Shown in pieces: positions 1-11,642 of a DNA stretch of 64,000 nt (its first letter is position 1; every line of letters starts with the position of its first letter). The notes under the pieces were generated by a model, which was not told the origin of the DNA, made no database searches, and saw only the letters and a list, made by a program, of their open reading frames with translations. The stretch lies in contig MNCI01026977.1 in NCBI GenBank assembly GCA_015680685.1, positions 353,018 through 417,017 on the forward strand, given 5' to 3'. Made by a program: the position numbers and the translations under genes. This stretch comes from Gnetum montanum. Lineage: Eukaryota; Streptophyta; Gnetopsida; Gnetales; Gnetaceae.

Positions 1-292
1 CAAGTTCGTCTTTATTGCCGTACACAACTTGGGTTCAGGTTACAAGCTGCTCGAATAAAGAGTCGTTCACTCTAGGACTCCTACTGCGGGCACATGGGGA
101 AAAATTCTAACTCTGGAGTGATCAATTTGCCAGAGCTTCGCTACACTAGCCAGGATTGGGAAATGAAGGGAGTGCTGCCTCTTATTTATAGATATGGCGG
201 TGGGACGCGATATCGCGTACGCGATATCGCAGGGTAAGAAGCGATATCGCGGTGACGCGATATCGCGGCCCAGTGCATGTCGCGTCTCATCA
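1..292 (-). repeat. L0: partial gypsy LTR cut by the window edge
   Basis: The end CGCGTCTCATCA is the reverse complement of the TGATGAG start shared by every LTR of this superfamily. A TATA box (TATAAATA on the minus strand, about 183-190) and an AATAAAGA-type R/U5 segment near 54-62 are in the same order as in the complete LTRs. U3 carries four perfect 10-bp GCGATATCGC palindromes at 207-216, 221-230, 241-250 and 257-266. The sequence after 292 is gag of element E and not a polypurine tract. This piece is therefore probably a solo LTR inserted into E, but its other end lies outside the window. Confidence 0.8.
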
Positions 293-697
293 CTTGGTTT
301 CAATTTCTATCTCTATCTTGACCTCATAGTGGAGCTCTATCTTTATACCTACATTCATCTTCATCAGAACTAGATGTTGAAGAGGAAGAGGAAGATGAGA
401 AACTGGGAGAATTTCCATGGCTTCTATAGTTCTCCCTTGGTCTTTTGATTTATCTTGTCTATGTTTAGAGGAGTTCCTAGGCCTTGATGCACTCCTTGAT
501 CTAGGAATTTCTCCATATCCTCTATGATTTTTTGCACCAGTTGATTGTAGTCTTTGAATGTAGTAAGGATCTAATTGAGTATAGCAAACCCTTGCTTGAG
601 GTTGTTCACTTCAATTCTCTTTAGTAGATATCCTATCATTTCTCCTACAAGTGTTCTCATCATATGATGAAATATTGGTCTTGTGTGAAGAAGACAT
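293..697 (-). pseudogene. Element E: 5' part of gag, interrupted
   Basis: Read on the minus strand, an ATG at 697-695 starts a Gag-like N-terminus that begins MSSSHK, as in the gag starts of A (29657) and B (46210). It continues into a Ser/Glu-rich stretch, as in those elements. The region from 799 to 697 matches the leader of element C (17081-17194), including the CTAGTTATCT segment just after the primer site. The frame is broken by stops and is cut at 293 by LTR L0. Nothing of E's pol lies in the window. Confidence 0.6.
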
Positions 698-804
698 GAT
701 TTTTTTGATAATGTGTGTGATTTAAAGTATTAATGTTTTCTAAGAGATAGATTGTTAATACCTTTACAACAATTGTGTACAATATAACTAATTTAGATAA
801 CTAG

Positions 805-1663
805 TGATGAGCGGTAAGGTACCCCTACACCAAACCATATGAATACAAGTGTTCACACGCGATTTGGTCAAACTCCAAGGATTAAGTGCTTATGCACCTA
901 TGCAGAACAAGGATGAATTATGCAGTCACTATCTTCCCAAGCTTACTTGTAAGGCACAATTGTATGGTTAAGTAAACTTGAGGTATATGATTTTTATGTT
1001 GTTTTTTATGTTTTCTATCTTGGTCTCCTAAGTGTGTGTGCAATGAAAAGATTTAACTAACTAATGGATTTTTTGTAACACTAAAGTGAATCAAACCCTA
1101 ACACCAGCATTCGTTCCTACTCTCCAGACACATCCTAGACCAGTGTAACACTACTGGGATTACCAAACACTAGTCGTTATTGGGTTACCAAGTGTTCCAC
1201 GTATGCTCAAAGTGATCGTGTTGAGTGTGCTAATTTATTGATAATTGATAATTAATAATTCTATGAAAATAACATTAATTAACTACTAAAAGCATCCAAT
1301 GATATTAAATAACATTAAATGTAATAATTAAGCTATTCTGAATGTTGCAAGGTTTATCACAAAGTTCATCTTTATTTTTGGACAGAAGGTGTGCTTAGGT
1401 ACACAATGCTCAAATAAAGATTCGTTCACTCTATGACTCCTACTATGGGCACTTAGAAATAATTCTAACTCTAGAAGGAAAAAACTACAAGATTTTGGCT
1501 AAAATACTGAAAAATTGCCCTCCAAGACCAAGCACCCCTATCTCTTATTTATAGCCAATGAGATAGGCTTTGACATCACATGTTCGATGTCGCTTGGTTC
1601 ATCCGATATCGAGGGTCCAATATCATGGGTCCAATAACGGGTTACTTCTTTGGTGACTCATCA
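805..1663 (-). repeat. Element D 3' LTR
   Basis: It is bounded by TGATGAGCGG (window-left) and GACTCATCA (window-right). On the minus strand it has a TATA box (TATAAATA near 1547-1556) and a U3 with degenerate GATATC/GATGTC motifs (about 1575-1625). It matches the LTR at 9942-10799 along its length, with scattered substitutions. Confidence 0.9.
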
Positions 1664-1676
1664 TATCCCCACGATT
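1664..1676 (-). promoter_or_regulatory. Element D 3' polypurine tract
   Basis: On the minus strand TCGTGGGGATA directly abuts the 3' LTR start TGATGAG, the expected place for priming plus-strand DNA synthesis. The same motif sits at 24134-24146 (C), 36452-36464 (A) and 62605-62617 (H). Confidence 0.75.
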
Positions 1677-1878
1677 GAATGAAAACTTGTCCTTGAGTTC
1701 CTTATAAAATATTGGGAAGGTATGGGATTATTGACTAAACAATAACTGACGGTAACATGGAATGACAGACTCAAAGTGCCTGATGAATGGATTAACAAAC
1801 ATATTATAGCATTGGTGTTTATAACCATTGTGGTGAACACTATACATAGATGACATCCAGTCTCTCACTTGACAACTT

Positions 1879-1914
<36 letters not shown>

Positions 1915-3610
1915 AAATGAAGCATGTTGCTACCGATGTCAAAAATGTGCACACCATTGTTTGTCCACAACCATATGACTAAGCTTGTTCCTTGCATCAA
2001 TGCTCTAGCTCTAGTCCATCCTGAGTACTCCCTCCTATCCCAGTACATTGTTCATGTGATTGCCATATGCACACACAAGACAATCACGAATTAGCAAGGA
2101 TAAATAAGATATAATGTAGTTGATACCTTGCCTAGCTATGAAATTCATTGGCTAGGTTGTGGGTATGGAAGATACTAGGTTAGAGGTGTGTAAGTGATAA
2201 CTACCCAAGGTGTAGGGGTGAGATAAGTAATGGAATGGAAAAATTTGCGATAGGCCCCCACAACTAAGAGTGCACCTTCGATAGCAATAGGATGGAAAAT
2301 GAAAGAAAAAAAGGAAGACAAGAGGAATAACAACAATGAAGCCAATAAAAATGGATAGAAGGAAAGAGAAAAACATAAAAGGATGTCATGGATGGGGTGA
2401 AATGAGAAATAGTTGATTGTAAGAAATGTTTAAGGGAAAGAACTTAGTAATTGCACCAAAAAGGAATGCCAGTGGATCCTCCCCAAAGAAGGCTTATGCC
2501 CTTTATGCCTTGAAAAACCCACAAACCAAAGAGTCCATAGGCTCTAGGAATGGCATATGGAGACAATAGTTAAAAATTCACCACAAGAATTTACTAAATA
2601 ATAACAATGCATCGACCAAGATGTAGAATAATCATAAAACCAACAATGAGGTAGAATATAGGAAGCAAGATGAAAAGAGAGAATGGAATGGAATCCTAGA
2701 ATCAAGGTTTTGTAAAGTCCCTTGTGTATTATGTGGTTAAGGTGACTTAATAAAATTTATTCCAAATCTAGATTAAAACTAACCACATCTAGTGACCTCG
2801 CATAAACATACTTGACCAACACATCCTCTTGAAGCAATAAGAATGCTTTCACAGAGCAACCACCATTCCAAAAAGAGAAGAATAGAGAAGCAGGAAGTGA
2901 GAAAGGGCCTTAGCTATAGGGAACCTTTAGGCATGGGTAACATGTCTTTCTAGTGTCATAACCAATGCTTGTAGCCCATGTTCTTTTATTGTGTCTAAGG
3001 GGTGTGCTTTGAATTCCCACCAGTTTGGTTCTTTTTTTTTTTTGAGTGGGAACCACACCATGCAAAGACTTATTTGATTCATTCCACTTCCTAATATTAG
3101 TCGACAATGGAATGACCAAAAACCTATGAAAAACAACCAAGTACCCAAGAGAATAGCTAGCACAAATGCATTGAATCCCTTTGAAATCATACCCTTTTCA
3201 ATCCATTTGAATCTTTTGTTGGTTTGAAGAATACTAAGCCACAAATTCATTAATAGGTTTGATTAGAAAAAGAGACAGTACATTTCCAAAACAAAGGGAG
3301 ACCATAGAGTTGAATGGATGAATGGATGACATGGACTCATTGCCTGTTTTATCAAAAGAAACCATATCTTAGAATCAACATTAAAAGTCAAAGGTAAGAA
3401 CCAAACATTAGCAATCAACACCATTATAGTACCATCCACCATCATGAGCACTTATTATGTGATGAGTGAGAATAACTCAAAAAAAATGTAACAAAGAAAG
3501 AAATAGTAAAAATGTTAACGATGGTGTAAGAAAAAAAAAAGTAAATATGAAAAATGTGTAAAACAAAAAAGACAAAAGAAACTGAGGGCTTAGAATAATT
3601 AGCATTGGTG
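1677..3610 (-). other. Element D 3' noncoding region
   Basis: About 1.9 kb lies between integrase and the polypurine tract with no credible coding frame. It contains a (GA)n microsatellite at 1880-1912, a second polypurine-like motif at 2253-2269 (TTAGTTGTGGGGG on the minus strand), and an inverted repeat around 2997-3063 (GGTGTG arm, poly-T loop, CACACC arm). The same order of landmarks is seen in H (62605-64000), and the hairpin recurs in A, B and G. The short ORFs that can be drawn here are low-complexity or antisense and are not supported. Confidence 0.7.
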
Positions 3611-3630
3611 GCCATCTCCCCCATGACTAA
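3611..3630 (-). promoter_or_regulatory. Internal polypurine-like motif after integrase (D)
   Basis: On the minus strand TTAGTCATGGGGGAGATGGC lies just downstream of the integrase stop. The same motif occupies the same place in A (34871), B (52351) and G (42255). It resembles the element's own 3' polypurine tract. A role as an extra plus-strand priming site is inference. Confidence 0.5.
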
Positions 3631-3663
3631 GTTGAAAGGAGAAGATTTGAAATAATGAGCAGG

Positions 3664-4935
3664 GCTATCCATCAACAAAGGTAGTGTTAGTATTGGTTGT
3701 TTTGGGCTCATGGAAAGGTTTGGTTTGCTGGATGTTGACCAATAATTTCTTATCTGGGCTTCTAGGTTTATAGATCATCATGGCCCCTAAAGGAAATGTT
3801 TCATGAATGATATAAGGTCCTTCCCACAACATTTGAAATTTAGTTCATTGTGAAACATGTGTAGGATTCGAATAAAGAACCCTATCTCTTGGTTGGTATT
3901 TAACTTTTCTAAGTCTTAGGTCATGGCATTGTTTGTTGAAGGCCTTATGCAGTTCATTGGATGACAGGGTGGCTAATTGATTTTCATCTAGCAAGTTAAG
4001 ATTTATTAACCATTCTTTCTATGCTAGATTGAGGTTAAGGTCAAGGTCACATGATGTATATAGTGTACGGAGCTTAGCTTGGATAGGAAGTGTTGGAAGT
4101 TTACCGTATACTAACTCATAGGGAGAGTTGCCTATAGGAAGTTTCCATGTGGAGCGGTAGGTCCAAAGAGCATCATTTAATTTGGTGCTCTAGTCTCGCC
4201 TATATTTGCTAATGGTTTGTGTCAAAATTTTTGTGATTTCCCTATTGGTGACTTCAGCTTGACCATTCACTTGAGGATGATATGGTGTAGTTAGTTTATG
4301 CTCAAGTCCTAAGCATTGCATCAACTTCCAAAAAGTTGTACTTGTAAAATATCTATCATTATTAGAAATAAGTGCATGAGGCATGCCAAACCTGTTTATG
4401 ATTTTTTGTTGAATAAATCGTGTAGTAGTAGATGATGTACAATCGGTAATGGCGGCTGCTTCTACCCATTTTGTAAAATAGTCAATAGTGACAACAATGT
4501 ATGATTTTCCATTGGAGATTGGTATAATAGGACCCATAAAATTAATACCTCATATGTCGAAGGGTTCTAGGGGTTGAATCCATTGTTGTGGACCCTCCAT
4601 TCTAGTAGTCATTCCCCCATTGTGTTGGCAGCACTCACAAGATTGGATAAAATGATGGGCATCGCAAAATAATGTAGGTCAATAATATCCTACGAGTAAG
4701 ATTTGAATGCTTGTTTTTCTTCCAACATAATAACCCCCACAAGGGCCCTCATGAGCATCTTGGAGAACTTGTAATTGATTTGTGTTGAGAACACACCATC
4801 AGACCAAGCCATTGGAACATACTTTATAAAGGTGTCCGTTGATTTCCATGAAATTTTTGATGTAGTGGAGAAACTATTGTTTCTTTTTAACATCCATCCC
4901 TTATGGTGTTTCTTGTGTGAGAAGATAAGTAAGAA
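3664..4935 (-). pseudogene. Element D integrase (pol C-terminal part)
   Basis: The minus strand encodes a retroviral-type integrase. The catalytic core is clearest at 4190-4537: VTIDYFTKWVEA holds the first catalytic Asp, ISNNDRYF aligns with the usual ISDNGTHF block (second Asp read as Asn), and GQAEVTNREI holds the Glu. A weak zinc-binding region lies at about 4600-4930. The C-terminal part (3664-4190) ends at a TAG just before the TTAGTCATGGGGG motif and has no chromodomain. Several stops and frameshifts separate the pieces. The loss of the second catalytic Asp alone would abolish strand transfer. Confidence 0.85.
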
Positions 4936-5039
4936 TGCTACTATACCAATTTGTACTTGTGGATGATTGATTGTTTGTTACACCTGCAAAGAGAAGTTCA
5001 TCAGGGAAGTGATTACAAATTGGATATTCATATTCTTTG

Positions 5040-6290
5040 TTGTCCCATCACAACTGAGATAAATGATTGGCAACAACATTCTTGGTGCCTTTATGATCTA
5101 CTTTTGTGAGATCGAACTCTTGCAAGATCACAAGCCATCGTATGATGCAAGGGCTCACCATTGGTTTATTCATAAGGAACTGAGGTGCACTATGATCTAT
5201 GTGTACAAATACCTTATAGCCTAATACATAGTGCCTAAATTTCTCTAGTGCAAACACAATGGCTATTAACTCTTTTTCTATTGTGGTATAGTTAATTTGT
5301 GCACCAGTAATACTTTGACTTGCACAGTGAATGTGTAGGGATGTTTTTGCTCATCTAACTATGTAAGTATGGCTCCTAAAGAAAAATTCGATGCATTAGT
5401 CATTATATGAAATGGTCTGGATGAGTCAACAGCTTGTAGAATGGGTGTTTCTACGAGCTTCTGCTTCAAGGTTTCGAAGGCTAACTCACATTCCTTGGTC
5501 CATTCAAAGGATACATCCTTTTTCATTAATTCTACCAATGGTTTTGCAATGTTTGAAAAGTTCTCGATGAAGCATCTATAATATCTAGTATGTCTAAGGA
5601 ATGATCAGACATCTTTTATAGTTTCAGGTTAATGAGTGATTCCTTGGATGATTTTAATTTTTTTAGGATCTACCTTGATCCTTGTTTGTAAAATTTTATG
5701 TTCTAATATAATGCCCTCTTGGACCATTAAGTGGCTTTTCTACCAATTGCACCTTAGGTTGGTTTCAACACATCATTTCAGTACTTGCTCTAATTGGTCC
5801 AATGCTTATTCAAAGTTCACTCCATAGGTGAAGTAATCATCCATAAAAACCTCCACACCATTTCCTATTTGCTTCTGAAATATACTAAGAACCAAATGTT
5901 GAAACATTATTGGAGCATTGCATAAGCCAAATGGCATTTGCTTATATGCAAAAGTCCCCCAAGGAGTCGTGAATGTTGTTTTGGCTTAGTCTTTTGGTGC
6001 TATTTGGATTTGATTGTACCCATTGTAACCATTCAGAAAATTATAGTAACAATGACCTGCAATGGTATCCAAGACTTGGTCAACAAATGGAAATGGAAAT
6101 TGATCTTTAAATGTTGCCATGTTTAGTAGCCTAAAGTCTATACACATCCTCCATTTACCACCTTTTTTAGGCACAATGACTAATGGACTAACCCATTCAC
6201 TGTCAGCAATGGGGTAGATGAACCTGGCCTTCAACAGTTCAATTTCTTCCTTAACTACTTTCTTAAGCTTTGGGTTCGGTCATCTTTTCA
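5040..6290 (-). pseudogene. Element D reverse transcriptase and RNase H
   Basis: The segment 5986-6234 encodes the RT fingers/palm start (SEWVSPLVIVPKKGGKW, CIDFRLLN) and motif A as FLNGYNGYNQI, where the usual first catalytic Asp is Asn. The metal-binding box FMDD is at about 5835-5860. The region 5048-5257 encodes the end of RNase H (LEKFRHYVLGYKVFVHIDHS, then VVANHLSQL). This order is typical of Ty3/gypsy pol. Stops split it into at least four frames. Confidence 0.87.
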
Positions 6291-6806
6291 GTTCTCATCG
6301 AGGCTTCATAGAGGGGTCAGTGTTAATTCTATGTTGGCATATCCTAGGATCTATTTTGGTTTATTCGAGATATTACCAAGTAGAGGATTTTGACCATTCA
6401 TTTACCATCTTTAGTAGTCTTTCTTTTTGTTGAGGAGTGAGCTTATCATTAATGATTACCAGTTTTTCATTCTTGAGAAATGCATACTTCATACTAGTGG
6501 GCAATGATTTTAATTTGAGGAGCTCTTGCTTAAAATCATCAGGGATTTCCAACTTCCCCTAGTTAATATTTTCAGTGTCAGTAGTTGGAGGTTGGTGATG
6601 GACTTGCTCTAATGCATCTATGCTATCGATATGGGCATAAGTCAAGCTCTCAGTTGGTTCCATGCATAATTGTTCTCTAGGTTAGCTATTAGCCATTGGA
6701 TGCCTTCCTGTCTTATGGCTACTACATACAGGCATCTTTGTATGTCATTTACTTGTGCACACTAGTTGCATGCAGGCAATGTTAAGCATTATACAAACCA
6801 GGACTT

Positions 6807-7260
6807 CTACACGCAGTTGCACCCTGTGTCACTATATGCGATGCATGGAACTTTCTTCTTCTCGATCCTTCCAAACACATTTTCTTTTGATATCTTTAGA
6901 GAAATATCACATATTCCTAGGTGTGCATCAATCATACTTATCCATGCTCTTGCCATTATGATTGGGAAGTCCCCCTTGTAGTGGTTAACTTGGATCACTA
7001 GGAAATCGGCTGGATACAACCACCCTCAAACAGTGGTGACAATGTCCTCCACTAGTCCCAAGGGAATTATGATGGACTGGTTTGTCAACTCTAAACAAAT
7101 GTTTCTCTTGTTTAGTGGAGGTAAGTTCTAGGCTTTATACATTTCTTGGGAGATCAAATTAACACCAAAATCTCAATCCAAAAGAGCTTTGCAAGGCTCA
7201 TTTCCAGCGATTTGAAAATAAATAAGAGGACTTCTAGGATCAGAGAGCTTCCTAGGAAGA
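6807..7260 (-). pseudogene. Element D aspartic protease
   Basis: On the minus strand IAGNEPCKALLD leads into the protease active-site region. A premature stop and altered residues follow the catalytic Asp, where the family has a D-S/T-G-type triad. Downstream are VEDIVTTV, the strand ADFLVIQVNHYKGDFPIIMA and a C-terminal Lys-rich tail ending near 6807. The same fold segments recur in A (31337-31735) and B (48740-49230). About 500 bp of linker separates it from the RT. Confidence 0.75.
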
Positions 7261-7913
7261 TGGCTAGCTTTAATCCAATCAGTGATGGTGTGGGTTAACA
7301 TGATAGTGTGGGTTGAGTGCGGTTTTTGGTTCGAAGGAAGCTCCAAATATTCAAACAATGATGAGGTGTTTGGATAATTAGCCACTTTTGGTTGTAAGGA
7401 CTTGGTTGGACTATTGGTTCTAAAGAAAGGTCTCTTCTTTGATTAGTTGTTCAAACCAATAGTAGGTTGAAGATTGATAACCCTTATAGCATTATGTTGT
7501 TGTGGTTGGGTAGGAAGCTCGCCCTGCATAGTTGGAGTAGGTGGTAATGGAGCTATGAGTGGAAGAGATGCAAACAGATGATAAGGATAGTACGTATGTG
7601 GGGCATCACTCTTAGAAGAAGAAGAAGTTCAATAGTATTTGGGGGTCTGGTAGTGAGGCTAAAGAGTGATGTGACTAGTAGAGTCATGTGGAGAGATCAA
7701 CTATTGAATGTAATACCCATATGGGTCAAGTTGATGGTAAGGGTACTATTGATGTGGTAGTGGCATTCCCCATGATTGTGGGTGTTGCCATTGTTGATAC
7801 TATTCATTCGATTGTGGTGGAGCTCCACTTAGATAATATGTCAAGGGTTGGTAGAACTTCCTTGGATTACCTTGAGGATAAGGTAACCTTTTGGGTGTTT
7901 GTCATTTATTTAA

Positions 7914-9805
7914 TCATGGGTTTAGTGCATATACCCCGAACTCTTGCAAATGTGACACTACTGGGCAACATTCTCTAGGATGGTCATATTGGCATGTCTC
8001 ACATTTGCCATCATTGTCTGTGTTTGAATCCACAACCTCTTTAATGATAGCAACCTTGCCCTTACCCTTGTTACGTGCATACATAGCTTCTTTCTTTTTC
8101 CTTTTGTCTTGGTTACTACTTTGTTCTCTAGACTCCTCTACTATTTTTAGAACAGTTTGAAATTTATCATCTAGGGAGTTCCTCATTTAATCCACCTTTG
8201 ACGATACTTCTGATGCAAATTTTTAAATGGGAAAGGTCTTTCTATTCACCATCTTTTCAAGTGGTGACTCTTCTTCATCTTTGCAAAATCTAATTTCCTT
8301 CTTTTAGAGGGAAGGATTTCTGTTGTACTCCTCTGCATTTTCTCTTTTCCTCAACTCACCTTCCTCCTTGGCAACTTGCTCCAACAATATTTTTATTTGA
8401 TGGGCTTTGAGCTCAGATAGCCTTCCTTGGGCATAAGTCCCAAGGGTTCTTCGCGTTTTGTACCTAAGCTCATCTACGAGATGGCATAGTCTTTCCTTTT
8501 GCGAGTAACCATGGTTAGGGCAATGATGTAATAATGAATAATACCAGCCCATGACAGCATCCAAGGGTTCGTTTCCTCCTTGTTTCCATCCTTGGATTTG
8601 CTTATGTAGGTTGGACACTTAGGAGTATGTTTGATACTTATCGTTGAATGGCTCCAACATGGTACTCCATTGATACCAACTTCCTTAATCAGTGTCCATG
8701 GAAACAACTTTATCTTCTGCCATTCATTTTTTATATTTTTCAAGGCACATGCATCATGGAATGCTTGTAAATGGTTTTAAGGATCAGAATTATATCCATC
8801 TTCAAATCATGGGATGTTATTCATGTCTAGTCTTTTGATCCTACTATCTCTTTGGTGCCTTGTTGGGATCCTAATGGCCTCTATTATATTTAACATACTT
8901 TAGGTGGTGAGTAGGAATTCATCATGATCATGCTACCTATGACGTCTATGATGCCTATGCTATTTCCTACTCTCCCATCTTTCGTGATGTGTCTCTCTAG
9001 AATGCCCTCACCCCCTTTATTTACTATTTTGTCAGTGATTTCTATTTCGGCTACCATTGTCCTCATGGTCTTGCCCTTTGTGACTGCATTCAAATCCAAA
9101 AGGAGATAGGGAAGAAGATGATGAAGGTGAAGAGGAAGGAGGACTGGCATCATGATAGTGCCTATCACCTTCTCTTTGGTGGTCGCAACCTCAATCATGG
9201 TTACGATTGGAATATTTGTCAATGTTATGTATTTGTTTTCCTTTTCCAAACCCTTTATGTCCATTGGTACCAGAACCTGGATTATGAATAGTTGAGTGAA
9301 GATTCTAGTACCCAGCTTCTTGACCGAAGTCAAAGAGAGGAACATTGTTTTGTGGAAAACCTCTCAATATAGGTTCACCATTGTCATTTTCACTTAGGAC
9401 ATATGGGACATATTGAGACCACTTTCCCTTCACGGATTCGTAATGTCTCTCCTATTGTAGATCCCTCTAGCATTGTGCCTCCATGGGTTGATACTCTCTT
9501 GAGTCTTGTTCATGCACAACGTACTTTGACTATAAGTGCTACATACCAATTCATGTGAGAGCACAAAGAAGCATGGTTGGGATTGAGTGATCGAGAGGTA
9601 GCACTATGTTACCTTCTAAATCATGTCATCACAACTGTTCATCCTAGTAGAGGATAAAGGTAAAGTCTAGTACATACTCATTAGGATGAGTGTATACCAT
9701 GTGAAAATGTTAGGGCATTGGCGGATCATCATGTGCACCTCGCCTCTAATTGTTGATGGTATTAGATCTAGTCGGTGAAGCACTCTTATAAGAAGAATGA
9801 GACAT
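7914..9805 (-). pseudogene. Element D gag
   Basis: The start ATG is at 9805-9803 (MSHSSYKSAS) and the N-terminal part is heavily broken. The capsid-like retrotransposon gag domain is clear at 8304-8618: LHKQIQGWKQGGNEPLD, WYYSLLHHCPNHG, KERLCHLVDELRYKTRRTLG and VAKEEGELRKRE. A zinc knuckle-like CETCQYDHPRECC follows at about 7990-8030. The family pattern CX2CX3HX4C is one residue shorter than the retroviral knuckle, as in Athila/Tat Gags (established). A Pro/Tyr-rich linker (7386-7913) connects to protease. Confidence 0.85.
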
Positions 9806-9922
9806 GACTGATTACTTAGTGTGTGGTACTCTTTTTCAATGATTGTAGGATAGTTAACTTTAAGGGTTCATTCCAATGATGGAAGGATTTCCTAAGTTCT
9901 AATCAATGCACAAACAAAAAAA

Positions 9923-9941
9923 TCCCTAGCAATAGCGCCAA
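9923..9941 (-). promoter_or_regulatory. Element D primer-binding site (tRNA-Asp type)
   Basis: On the minus strand TTGGCGCTATTGCTAGGG immediately follows the 5' LTR end. It closely matches the complement of the tRNA-Asp 3' end (TGGCGCCGTTGCCGGGGA), used by Athila-type elements. Confidence 0.8.
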
Positions 9942-10799
9942 TGATGAGCGGTAAGGTACCCCTATCCCCAACCATATGAATATGAGTGTTCACGCATGAT
10001 TCGGTTGAACTCAGAGGATTAAGTGCTTATGCACCTATGCAGAATAAGGATGAATTATGCAGTCATTGTCTTCCCAAGCTTACTTGTAAGGCACAATTGT
10101 ATGGTTAAGTAAACTTGAGGTATATGATTTTTATGTTGTTTTTTATGTTTTCTATCTTGGTCTTATAAGTGTGTGTGTAATGAAAATATTTAACTAACTA
10201 ATGGATTTTTTGTAACGCTAATGTGAATCAAATCCTAACACCAGCATCCGTTCCCACTCTCCAGACACATCTTGAACCAGTGTAACACTACTGGGATTAC
10301 CAAATGCTAGTTGTTACTGGGTTACCAAGTGTTCCACGTATGCCCGAAGTGGTGGTGTTGAGTGTGCTAATTCATTGATAATTGAAATTAATAATTATAT
10401 GGAAATAATAGTAATTAACTATTAAAAGCATCAAATAATAGTAAATAACATTAAATGCAATAATTAAGCTATTTTAAATGTTGCAAGGTTTATCACAAAG
10501 TTTGTCTTTATTTTCAGACACAAGGTGTGCTCAGGTACACAATGCTCAAATAAAGATCCATTTACTCTATGACTCCTACTATGGGCACTCAAAAATAATT
10601 CTAACTTTGGAAGGGAAAAATTGCAAGAGTTTAGCTAAAAGATTAAAAAATTACTCCTCAGGAGTAAGTGCCCTTGTCTCTTACTTATAGCCAATGAGAT
10701 AGGCTCTAACATCGCGTGTCCAATGTCACTTGGCCCATCCGATATCATGGGTTCGATATTGTGGGTCCAATATTGAGTTGCTTCTTTGGTGACTCATCA
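9942..10799 (-). repeat. Element D 5' LTR
   Basis: Partner of 805-1663, with the same termini and the same TATA and polyadenylation arrangement. The primer site adjoins at 9941, and the TSD ACTAG follows at 10800. Confidence 0.9.
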
Positions 10800-10804
10800 A
10801 CTAG

Positions 10805-11642
10805 CACCATCCTCGACAATAGTGCTAATGATGAGTGGTGAGGTACCCCTACACCTAACCATACAAATCACAAGTGTTCATGCATGATTCGATTGAATTT
10901 TGTGGATGGGACTAGTTGTGGCATCTAGATCGCTATGCCTTGATCGTAATTCACTGTCTTCCCATTTGGACTAGTGGTAGCTTTATTACATATGGTTTAG
11001 TCCAGAGTGAGGCATATGATTTTTATTATTTTATGTTTTATTGTTCTATGATTAACAATAGGTTAAAACTCAATTTATAATCAATTTAGCTAATCTAATT
11101 GCTAATTAATAATCAAATATCCTAACATAAGTATTCAATCCCTCTTCCCATGCACATCTTGAACACATATAATGCTGCTGGGTTACCGAATGTTAAGCGT
11201 TGTTAGGATTACCAAGAGTCATACGCATGCTTGAAGCGATCGTACTTATGTGCTTAATTAATTAACATGCATGAAAATGTAAATATTAACTAAGTACATG
11301 GAAAGTAAATTTAATCTAAGTCAAAGTGCTGCAATGAATAAGAATCAATCTTGATCTTATTATTGTTCATGAAATATGTCCAAGTACATTGCTACTTGAA
11401 TAAGACTTCATACAACTAACTCAGATCCACTTTGTGGGCACTCACTGACTATTCTCTAAGATCATAGAATAAAATTTCAAGAATTTGACTACTTTATTAA
11501 CAAAACTATGAAAAAATGATATGAAAACTAATTGGAAATCATGAGCCCAAGCACTATATTTATAGGCTAGTGTATACCCCCTAATGTTGCATCTGGGTCT
11601 TGACATTGGATACCTGATGTCAGAGTTGATGAAAAAAATGTG
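10805..11642 (-). repeat. Element E primer-binding site and 5' LTR
   Basis: After the D target-site duplication, 10805-10828 is a degenerate tRNA-Asp primer site (TTAGCACTATTGTCGAGGA on the minus strand). The LTR starts TGATGAGTGGTGAGGTACC at 10829. The TATA box is near 11557-11566 (minus). The far end reads GAGTTGATGA and lacks the usual ACTCATCA, so the terminal 20-30 bp of U3 are eroded or lost. E is the host element into which D inserted, and its leader resumes at 799. Confidence 0.75.

Larger units (their letters stand above)
805..10799 (-). mobile_element. Element D: complete, decayed Ty3/gypsy retrotransposon
   Basis: Two LTRs of 859 and 858 bp (805-1663 and 9942-10799) flank an internal region of about 8.3 kb. 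The 5-bp TSD is perfect: ACTAG at 800-804 and 10800-10804. In minus-strand order the parts are 5' LTR, tRNA-Asp primer site, gag, protease, reverse transcriptase/RNase H, integrase, a long noncoding 3' region, polypurine tract and 3' LTR. No ORF follows integrase, unlike B, C and G. D landed in the leader of the same-orientation element E, whose primer site and 5' LTR continue at 10805. Coding regions have stops and frameshifts, so D is not autonomous now. Confidence 0.93.

Noticed and set aside
207-266. GCGATATCGC repeats considered as a CRISPR-like or satellite array
   Set aside because: Plant LTR context with TATA box and LTR end in place. Spacers are 4-10 bp, unlike CRISPR.
1728-3711. Minus-strand frames of 60-107 codons in the D 3' region
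   Set aside because: Low-complexity (Ser/Leu from GA repeats, Phe from poly-A) and not conserved in the collinear H and G regions.
8890-9345. 151-codon minus-strand frame rich in Thr/Ile/Lys
   Set aside because: Out of phase with the gag N-terminal reading (compare B 46603-46911). It is a shadow of the Ser/His/Asp-rich gag region.
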